This document shows, in pieces, positions 7,211-12,735 of a DNA stretch of 23,175 bases. Each line of letters opens with the position of its first letter. The stretch's first letter is position 1. The notes below the pieces were generated by a model. The model saw only the letters and a program-made list of their open reading frames with translations, was not told the origin of the DNA and ran no database searches. Made by a program: the position numbers and the translations under genes. The stretch spans positions 1 to 23,175 of IMG/VR virus record IMGVR_UViG_3300009285_000420; one strand, 5' to 3'. The DNA is from a virus.

Positions 7211-8223
7211 CCCGCCCCTGCCCCGTCTGTGAACACCCCTCCCGCACAGAAGTATTCCGTATGCCCTACCGCGTGCCCGATTCGTGGCCCTTGCCGTCCG
7301 AGATCATCTGGTATACCTGTTACGCCTGTTCGATGCTCTACGGCGACGGGGATTTCAATCAGGCGATGCTCAATGAGTATTACCTGAAATACTACGGTTA
7401 TGGCATCAACAACCCATCCAATATCGAGCGGCTAAAAATGGACGCGGTCGTGATAAGCGGTCTGGCGAAGCACGAGAGAGAGGCCGTCATTGTGGACTTC
7501 GGCGGCAACGGAGACGATGGTCGGAGCATCATCGTAGATATGTTGCGGGACAGGGGATATATCAACGCCGTCTGCGTGGGCGCGGGCGCCCCCCTGCCCC
7601 AGCAATGTGACCTTATCTACGCCTCACACGTTGTTGAGCACGTCTACGATCTGCCCGAAACGATGGAGCGCATCAGCGGCGCGCTTGCGCCTGACGGCCT
7701 ACTCATTATAGATGGGCCGGACGCGACGGGGCTTTTGCAACACTGGAAAATGCCGATTCTGGATTTCAACACGAAGCACATCAACCATTTCACGCTGCGA
7801 AACTATCTCGACTTGGGATACCGGCACGGCTTCGAATTGATAGACGTGCGGAAGTACGAGCTTGAGAACGCGCCCGCGTACCAGTTGCAATTCAGGCGGC
7901 TGGACGTGGCGCAGGAGTCAGCGAAGCACATCACAGACAATATATCCGCCCGCGTGGACAGGCTCAGGACGCTTGAGGGCTTGCCGCTCAACGTGTGGGG
8001 CATGGGTGATATTACGTGGCATCTGCTGGCACAGGTGGAATTGAACATCTTGGACTACATTGACAATGATCCCGCGTACCGTGGGCAGACGTACAACGGC
8101 AAGCCGGTACAGGAACGACCTACCAACGCCGCGCCGATATTAATAATGAGTCAAGGTCAAAGACAGAGACTTATCGAAAATATACGAAAGGCCGGGATTA
8201 CCAATCCCCTGATCGAAACATGA
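7207..8223 (+). CDS. Sugar C-methyltransferase-like protein
   Basis: A 338-residue protein from the ATG at 7207, preceded by GGAGGA at 7198-7203. Residues 5-41 form a zinc ribbon (C5, C8, C38, C41) as in NDP-hexose C-methyltransferases of the TylCIII group. A class I methyltransferase core follows: IVDFGGNGDDG near 95-105 in place of the usual glycine-rich motif I, and a YASHVVEHV segment near 145. The C-terminal domain (GMGDITWHLL, then DYIDNDPAYRG and NGKPV) matches the C-methyltransferase C-terminal domain. In that family a methyl group is added to a ring carbon of a keto-deoxysugar. The spacing after motif I is short and the usual acidic ribose-binding residue is not obvious, so SAM binding may be altered. 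The stop overlaps the next ATG. Confidence 0.65.
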   Translation: MTRPCPVCEHPSRTEVFRMPYRVPDSWPLPSEIIWYTCYACSMLYGDGDFNQAMLNEYYLKYYGYGINNPSNIERLKMDAVVISGLAKHEREAVIVDFGGNGDDGRSIIVDMLRDRGYINAVCVGAGAPLPQQCDLIYASHVVEHVYDLPETMERISGALAPDGLLIIDGPDATGLLQHWKMPILDFNTKHINHFTLRNYLDLGYRHGFELIDVRKYELENAPAYQLQFRRLDVAQESAKHITDNISARVDRLRTLEGLPLNVWGMGDITWHLLAQVELNILDYIDNDPAYRGQTYNGKPVQERPTNAAPILIMSQGQRQRLIENIRKAGITNPLIET

Positions 8224-8729
8224 ATGTATCACAAGCAATTTGGGAAAGACTGAAAAGTGAAGTTTCCACCGTATTCTACCTCCCCGGCGGTGGCTCCGGT
8301 CCGCTGGTGGATGCGCTGGGCGCGTCGGGATTGCGCGCCGTATGCTGTCTCCATGAACAATCAGCCGGGTATGCCGCGGTCGGGTATGCACAATACAAGG
8401 GTTTTGGCGTGTGCCTTGTGACGAGCGGACCCGGCGTTACCAATGCCATGACCCCCTGCCTTGCGGCGTGGCTGGATAGCGTGCCTGTTCTATTTATATC
8501 CGGGCAGGTTATGGTCAAGTGGCTGGCTCTACCTGGGATGCGCTCACGCGGGACGCAGGAAGGGCCGACGATTGAAATGGTGAGACCGATAACGAAATAC
8601 GTGGCGCAACCACAAAGCGCGGTAGAGGCGATGATTGAGTTAGACAACTGCATTACCGCAGCTAAGGAAGGCAGGCGCGGCGGTGCTTGGCTCGATATTC
8701 CAATGGATGTGCAGGCCGCCGATGTATAA
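8220..8729 (+). CDS. ThDP enzyme, N-terminal (PYR) half, acetolactate synthase-like
   Basis: A 169-residue protein equal to the pyrimidine-binding domain of acetolactate synthase-like thiamine diphosphate (ThDP) enzymes. It shows YLPGGGSGPLVDAL (20-33), the cofactor-activating glutamate E46 in HEQSAGYAAVGYA, TSGPGVTNA and the terminal WLDIPMDVQ. It ends cleanly at the domain boundary. Family members are normally one chain of about 550 residues; this half and the next gene (379 aa) together make 548. The ATG at 8220 overlaps the upstream stop (ATGA), and its TAA overlaps the next ATG by eight bases, so the two halves are likely co-translated and assemble. In a sugar cluster the closest functional precedent is YerE, which transfers a two-carbon unit from pyruvate to a keto-sugar; that role here is inference. 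Confidence 0.82.
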   Translation: MNVSQAIWERLKSEVSTVFYLPGGGSGPLVDALGASGLRAVCCLHEQSAGYAAVGYAQYKGFGVCLVTSGPGVTNAMTPCLAAWLDSVPVLFISGQVMVKWLALPGMRSRGTQEGPTIEMVRPITKYVAQPQSAVEAMIELDNCITAAKEGRRGGAWLDIPMDVQAADV

Positions 8730-9858
8730 GCCAGTGATAATTCTCGGTAACGGCATCCGCAATAACCCTGCGCTCATCGAACATCTATGCAGTCTGAACA
8801 TCCCGATTTGCACAACTTGGATGGCGGCGGACTTACTCCCTGAAAACTCACCTGTGTTTATAGGCCGCCCCGGAATCTTCGGGCAACGCGCCGCGAATAT
8901 TGCGACGCAAAAAGCGACCCATCTCTATTGCTTCGGCGCGCGGCTGGACGGCGAACAGGTCGCCTACGACTACGACCGCTTTGCGCCGAATGCTCAAATC
9001 TATGTGTATGACATTGATGAGGCGGAAGCGCAGAAGTTCCCGAAGCGTTACCATGTTTCGCAGACCCTTGACTGTAGAGACGATATTGATTTTCTTCCAT
9101 CCCTTGCCCCGCCTCATCGCGATTGGCTCAACTGGTGCAAGGCGCTCTACGCCCGCTTCCGCCCGGAACTGGACGGCTGGGTGCATGAAACTATGGATGT
9201 TCACAAGTGGGCACAGTATGTTAATCCGTTTCGGCTGATGTCTTTACTTCATGAATTCAGCCATCCCGATGACGTATTCGCCCTCGGCTCATCGGGCAAC
9301 GCGCCAACCGTGTTCTTTCAGGCATATAAAGTCAAGGCGGGGCAGCGAATCTCCAACGTCTGCACGATTGGCGCAATGGGCGCTGATATTCCGATGGCTC
9401 TCGGCTCTGCTCTCGCATCCGGGCGGCGCACCATCTGCGTGACGGGCGACGGCGGCTTTGCCATGAACGCGCAGGAACTTGAGACGATCCGGCGACTGAG
9501 ATTGCCGATTATCTTCTTTGTGATGAACAACGGTGGCTATAACAGTATTCGAGTGGGACAGCTTGCGCGCTTCGGGCGCGTGACAGGAGCGAACCCACAA
9601 AGCGGGCTGACGCTCCCCAGCATCGAAGCGATTGCGGAGGCGTATCGCTTTGTGTACATGCCGCTGAGGGGCATGGATTTGTCAAACTTCTGCAAATGTC
9701 TGGACTTTGCTCCGATGATAGTTGAGGTATTCGTAGACCCCGACTGGCAGCAGCTCCCGCGCGTAATGGCATCGGGCAACCCTATCAGGACAGATGACAT
9801 GCAGGACATGACGCCTAAGATTGATGATTTACAGGCTCTTATGGAGTGGGATGGGTAA
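8722..9858 (+). CDS. ThDP enzyme, central + C-terminal (PP) half, acetolactate synthase-like
   Basis: A 379-residue protein from the ATG at 8722 (MYKPVIILGNGIRNN). It starts exactly where the central domain of acetolactate synthase-like enzymes begins and contains the C-terminal diphosphate-binding domain: G242-D243-G244 and N269-N270, the GDG-x24-NN Mg2+/ThDP motif. Together with the preceding gene it supplies all parts of one enzyme, but in two chains and in different frames. The linker of about 20-30 residues that usually joins the first two domains is absent, which argues for a true split rather than a sequencing frameshift. Family enzymes decarboxylate pyruvate or a related 2-keto acid and transfer the resulting fragment. 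A longer start at 8683 (CTG/TTG type) would overlap the upstream gene by 47 bases and is not preferred. Confidence 0.82.
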   Translation: MYKPVIILGNGIRNNPALIEHLCSLNIPICTTWMAADLLPENSPVFIGRPGIFGQRAANIATQKATHLYCFGARLDGEQVAYDYDRFAPNAQIYVYDIDEAEAQKFPKRYHVSQTLDCRDDIDFLPSLAPPHRDWLNWCKALYARFRPELDGWVHETMDVHKWAQYVNPFRLMSLLHEFSHPDDVFALGSSGNAPTVFFQAYKVKAGQRISNVCTIGAMGADIPMALGSALASGRRTICVTGDGGFAMNAQELETIRRLRLPIIFFVMNNGGYNSIRVGQLARFGRVTGANPQSGLTLPSIEAIAEAYRFVYMPLRGMDLSNFCKCLDFAPMIVEVFVDPDWQQLPRVMASGNPIRTDDMQDMTPKIDDLQALMEWDG

Positions 9859-9881
9859 CGCCTCATCCAGAAAGGAAGAAA

Positions 9882-9998
9882 ATGAACAGTGATAAACCAG
9901 GATGCTTTGGATTGGTGGAGGTGATTTCAAGAGCCGTTATGATTCTAATCGCCTCAATTATAATAATACAACTTATACAATCATGTTCGCCTGTCTAG
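9882..9998 (+). CDS. Small single-pass membrane peptide, 38 aa
   Basis: The ATG at 9882 has a strong ribosome binding site (AAAGGAAG, 9871-9878). The peptide has a short polar N-terminus and a hydrophobic stretch at about residues 14-33 rich in Ile (including IASIIIIQLI), followed by a short C-terminus with one cysteine, and stops with TAG at 9996. It is AT-rich compared with the flanking enzyme genes. The size and single helix recall small phage membrane peptides, but no family is recognised. Confidence 0.45.
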   Translation: MNSDKPGCFGLVEVISRAVMILIASIIIIQLIQSCSPV

Positions 9999-10030
9999 CG
10001 CGTTGACGCTGGCGGCAAGAAAGGAAAACT

Positions 10031-10210
10031 ATGTTAACAGGTATATCTATTTTGTTGGCCTTGGTAATTGGTTTAATAGGTATTGCTCTAATACCGCCCG
10101 ATAAGAGAATGGGAGATTTAGAACCAGACCCGCCCCTATGCGATATTTGCGGAGCGATCAGCACAATACTGTTTCTTCTCTCTCTGGTATTCTATTATTA
10201 CCACATATAA
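10031..10210 (+). CDS. Small two-helix membrane protein, 59 aa
   Basis: The ATG at 10031 is preceded by AAGAAAGGAAA (10017-10027), a good ribosome binding site. The protein has a hydrophobic N-terminal helix (about residues 4-22), a short polar loop with acidic and proline residues and a CDIC motif (37-40), and a second hydrophobic segment (about 42-58) ending in an aromatic YYYHI. The layout resembles a holin or a small inner-membrane modifier, but the length and context do not settle it. Its place between sugar enzymes also fits a membrane protein of a surface-modification cassette. No family is recognised. Confidence 0.5.
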   Translation: MLTGISILLALVIGLIGIALIPPDKRMGDLEPDPPLCDICGAISTILFLLSLVFYYYHI

Positions 10211-10300
10211 GGCGATTACTAATTGTTTCGTAAGTCCTTTGCTTTACGAGTTATCGCAGTAAAACAGGAAATAAAATAATTTTCAACCGTAGAGTGTCGT

Positions 10301-10330
10301 TGTACACCTGCTACTCAATGGAGGTGTGCA
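10301..10330 (+). promoter_or_regulatory. Hairpin that buries the ribosome binding site of the 3-dehydrase gene
   Basis: Bases 10301-10309 (TGTACACCT) pair with 10322-10330 (AGGTGTGCA) in a nine-base-pair stem with one G-T pair and a 12-base loop. The strong ribosome binding site GGAGGTG (10320-10326) lies in the 3' arm, and the ATG follows directly at 10331. The upstream stretch 10211-10300 shows no gene. Confidence 0.5.
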
Positions 10331-11479
10331 ATGAAAGTCCCTATTTCGGGGCAAGTGACTGGAAAGGAAGAAGCGGATAACGTGATGCAGGTCGCAAACT
10401 CGCAGAGCTATGGCGGCTTCATCTGGACGAACCGCTTCGAGCGCGGCTTTGCCCGATTCATGAGCGCGCGTGAGGCGATCCTGTGCAATAGCGGGTCATC
10501 CGCAAATCTGCTGGCATTGGCTGCGCTGGAACTGCCAAAAGGAAGCGAAGTCATCACGACGGCGGTGAACTTCCCCACGACGGTCAATTGCATCATCCAG
10601 CTTGGGCTAGTGCCGGTGTTCGTGGATAGTGACCCAAAGACGCTGAATAATATTAATATGGCGAATGTTTGGGAAGCCATCAGCGATAAAACACGCGCTG
10701 TCATTATGGCGCATGCACTCGGAAACCCTGTTGATCTGTCTGGTATATGTGATTGGTATCCAACTATCGAAGATTGCTGCGACGCGGTAGGGAGCACAAT
10801 CAACGGGCAAATGGTTGGTCGTCGCGGCATAATGTCTACCGTCTCATTCTACCCGGCGCATCATATCACTACCGGGGAGGGAGGCGCGGTGCTAACAGAC
10901 AGCCCGCGGCTGAGGAAGGTCATCGAGAGTTATCGCGACTGGGGGCGGGATTGTTTCTGTGAACCAGGTAAAGATAATACATGTGGAAAACGCTTCAACT
11001 ACGAAGTCGATCATAAATATATTTACAGTCGTATCGGATGGAACCTCAAAGCTAACGACTTAGCCGCCGCTGTAGGTGTAGCGCAATTAGATAGATTAGA
11101 AGGTTTTATACAGAAGCGCCGCGAGAATTGGGCTTACTTGAACGAAGGTTTGAAGGATTTGCCGATTGAGATAGTTCAAGCTACTCCTGGTAGCAATCCG
11201 TCATGGTTTGGTTTTGCGTTCTTGACAGAAAGACGTAACGAATTGGCGCGTTATCTTGACGAGCACGGTGTAGGCAGTAGACCTGTGATGGCTGGTAATT
11301 TATTACGGCAACCAGCTTACCGAAAATTGATAAATGGCGTAGATTATCGTGTGGTAGGTAATTTGGATGGAGCCGATTTAATATATGAGCGCGGTATTTG
11401 GATTGGCGTATTCCCAGGAATCACCCCGGACATGCGAGACTATCAAGTCGAAGTAATACGGAAGTATTTCAATGGATAA
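10331..11479 (+). CDS. rfbH: CDP-4-keto-6-deoxyglucose 3-dehydrase homologue (E1/RfbH/AscC family)
   Basis: A 382-residue DegT/DnrJ-fold protein. The usual PLP lysine is replaced by histidine in SFYPAHHITTGEGG (H177 in the position of the E1 catalytic His). The four [2Fe-2S] cysteines of E1 are present with exact spacing: C150-x57-C208-x1-C210-x7-C218, in the signature RDWGRDCFC..DNTCGKRF. E1 uses pyridoxamine phosphate plus the iron-sulfur cluster to remove the C3 hydroxyl from CDP-4-keto-6-deoxyglucose, with electrons from a separate reductase (E3). It is shorter than family members of about 435 residues, lacking mainly N-terminal sequence and a short loop before DHKYIYS. The substrate is inferred by family. 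The stop overlaps the next ATG by eight bases. The second half of the gene is visibly AT-richer than the first. Confidence 0.88.
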   Translation: MKVPISGQVTGKEEADNVMQVANSQSYGGFIWTNRFERGFARFMSAREAILCNSGSSANLLALAALELPKGSEVITTAVNFPTTVNCIIQLGLVPVFVDSDPKTLNNINMANVWEAISDKTRAVIMAHALGNPVDLSGICDWYPTIEDCCDAVGSTINGQMVGRRGIMSTVSFYPAHHITTGEGGAVLTDSPRLRKVIESYRDWGRDCFCEPGKDNTCGKRFNYEVDHKYIYSRIGWNLKANDLAAAVGVAQLDRLEGFIQKRRENWAYLNEGLKDLPIEIVQATPGSNPSWFGFAFLTERRNELARYLDEHGVGSRPVMAGNLLRQPAYRKLINGVDYRVVGNLDGADLIYERGIWIGVFPGITPDMRDYQVEVIRKYFNG

Positions 11480-12149
11480 AGTTTTAGTCACAGGCGGGAC
11501 CGGCTTCTGCGGTTCATGGATGCGGCAGACCGCCCCGCCCGATTTACGTATCAGTTACTTCGGCAAAAGCGACTACGAACTACGACACTGGGAATGGATG
11601 ACCTGGGATTACATCGTACACCTTGCGAATATCTCGCCGTATGAAGTCCTGGAATTCAGCCAGCCATTCGGTGTCCGCGTGCTATACGCTTCGAGCGGGA
11701 TCGTCTACCACGATGAGAACGATACCGAGTACAGGCAGAATAAACTCGATTGGGAAAAAGAGTGCCTGGACAGCGGCATCGATGTAGTCATTGCGCGCCT
11801 GTTCACCTTCTACGGCGAGCGCCTAGACGATGGCAAGGCATACACCCAATTTGTCCAGGCGGCGAAGGCAGGCGAGCCGCTCAAGATTTGGGGCGACGGG
11901 TCTTGTGTGCGGTCATATATGTATGGCGCAGAACTTGGCCGCTGGCTGTGGGCGATCCTGCTACGGGGCGAGCGCGGGCAGGCGTATGACGTGGGGGATG
12001 ATACGCCGGTCACGATGCTGGAACTTGCGCGCAGGATCATCAGCCACTACCGGAGCAAATCTGAGATCATCATGGAGCCAGACCACCACATCCCGATGCC
12101 GTTCTATATGCCGCGTGACACGGCTAAAACGAAGAGGCTTTTGAAATAG
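11472..12149 (+). CDS. NAD-dependent sugar epimerase/reductase (extended SDR, short)
   Basis: A 225-residue Rossmann protein. It has the cofactor motif TGGTGFCG at residues 7-14, LYASSGIVY at 71-79 (active-site Ser), Y87-x3-K91, RLFTFYGERL near 109-118 and GDGSCVRSYMYGAEL near 141-155. These are the hallmarks of nucleotide-sugar epimerase/dehydratase/reductase proteins. It is about 80-100 residues shorter than typical members, with a shortened segment after the first strand and a trimmed C-terminus. It is coupled to the 3-dehydrase by an eight-base overlap. By context it may reduce or epimerise the 4-keto group of the sugar made by the preceding enzymes, as YerF or abequose synthase do; the exact reaction is not shown. 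Confidence 0.82.
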   Translation: MDKVLVTGGTGFCGSWMRQTAPPDLRISYFGKSDYELRHWEWMTWDYIVHLANISPYEVLEFSQPFGVRVLYASSGIVYHDENDTEYRQNKLDWEKECLDSGIDVVIARLFTFYGERLDDGKAYTQFVQAAKAGEPLKIWGDGSCVRSYMYGAELGRWLWAILLRGERGQAYDVGDDTPVTMLELARRIISHYRSKSEIIMEPDHHIPMPFYMPRDTAKTKRLLK

Positions 12150-12153
12150 AGCT

Positions 12154-12291
12154 ATGTGGTCATATCGTTTTATGATTTATATCTGTGAGATTGGGTGGAT
12201 AATTTATGACCGTGCTTTAGTTACCCACCGCTGGCGGGCGCTGGACAAGCACCGCCGCGACTGCAAAGAATGTTGGAAGAAAGGAAGTTGA
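12154..12291 (+). CDS. Small basic protein, 45 aa
   Basis: A short frame from ATG 12154 to TGA 12291, starting four bases after the epimerase stop. The protein is Trp-rich and basic. The C-terminal half (THRWRALDKHRRDCKECW) has an H-x3-C-x2-C pattern that could bind metal. The 3' end supplies the AAAGGAAG (12280-12287) used by the next gene. It resembles short accessory peptides of phages, but no family is recognised. The ribosome binding site (TAGAG at 12147-12151) is weak, so confidence is moderate. Confidence 0.4.
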   Translation: MWSYRFMIYICEIGWIIYDRALVTHRWRALDKHRRDCKECWKKGS

Positions 12292-12294
12292 GTA

Positions 12295-12564
12295 ATGGGC
12301 AACGATAACGATATTGAGAACGATATTGAGTTTGTAGGGTTAGAGGATATTACCCACCGATACACAGAAATGTTTGATTATTACAAGCCTCCACTGCCTG
12401 ACGATGTGTTTGCATATCTATTAAAGGTGAAAATAGGTGGGTATGGATATACCTGGGTATACAGATTCGCAGGTGATTTTGTAAGGTCAAAGGATTTTGC
12501 CAACATCGCGAAAGACGTGGCGATACGCAAGACCAAAAGGTACTTGACAGAACATAAAATCTAA
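12295..12564 (+). CDS. Hypothetical protein, 89 aa
   Basis: Not recognised. The ATG at 12295 follows AAAGGAAG (12280-12287). The N-terminus is acidic (MGNDNDIENDIEFVG). A Tyr-rich middle (YYKPPLPDDVFAYLL, then GGYGYTWVYRF) and a basic C-terminal helix (KRYLTEHKI) follow. The gene is AT-rich. It is the last gene of the cargo block before the promoter-terminator unit. There is no cysteine motif or membrane segment. Confidence 0.55.
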   Translation: MGNDNDIENDIEFVGLEDITHRYTEMFDYYKPPLPDDVFAYLLKVKIGGYGYTWVYRFAGDFVRSKDFANIAKDVAIRKTKRYLTEHKI

Positions 12565-12569
12565 TTCTG

Positions 12570-12578
12570 TGTTATAAT
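12570..12578 (+). promoter_or_regulatory. Extended -10 promoter upstream of the capsid gene
   Basis: TGTTATAAT is a perfect extended -10 box (TG, one base, TATAAT). TTGACA stands at 12544-12549, but its 23-base spacer is too long for a normal -35, so the extended -10 would carry the activity. Transcription should start near 12585. Confidence 0.5.
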
Positions 12579-12584
12579 GCTTGC

Positions 12585-12712
12585 AGGCAGGAATGCCGAA
12601 GTTTAAGGCACTGAATACGTGTTGACACAGACAGTGCTTAACTAATACAACCCCAGGTTATAGCCGGTTATCTTTCGACTCGAAATGGGTCGGGAAAGAT
12701 AACCGGCTTTTT
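12585..12712 (+). ncRNA. Candidate small RNA or terminated leader
   Basis: The stretch from the predicted start near 12585 to the terminator at 12712 has no open frame of note. It can fold into two hairpins: 12606-12613 with 12632-12639 (eight base pairs, one G-T), and the 15-pair terminator stem. A transcript of about 128 bases would result. It could be a stand-alone small RNA, or a leader that is read through to express the capsid gene. Confidence 0.35.
12662..12712 (+). terminator. Strong intrinsic terminator
   Basis: Bases 12662-12676 pair perfectly with 12694-12708 (15 base pairs, AGCCGGTTATCTTTC and its complement) across a 17-base loop, followed by TTTTT (12708-12712). It lies 23 bases before the capsid ATG and closes the cargo block. 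Confidence 0.8.
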
Positions 12713-12735
12713 GCGTTAATACGCAAAGGGACAAA

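Noticed and set aside
12544-12549. TTGACA as -35 box for the TATAAT at 12573
   Set aside because: The spacer is 23 bases, too long for a normal sigma-70 promoter; the extended -10 (TG, one base, TATAAT) explains the site better.
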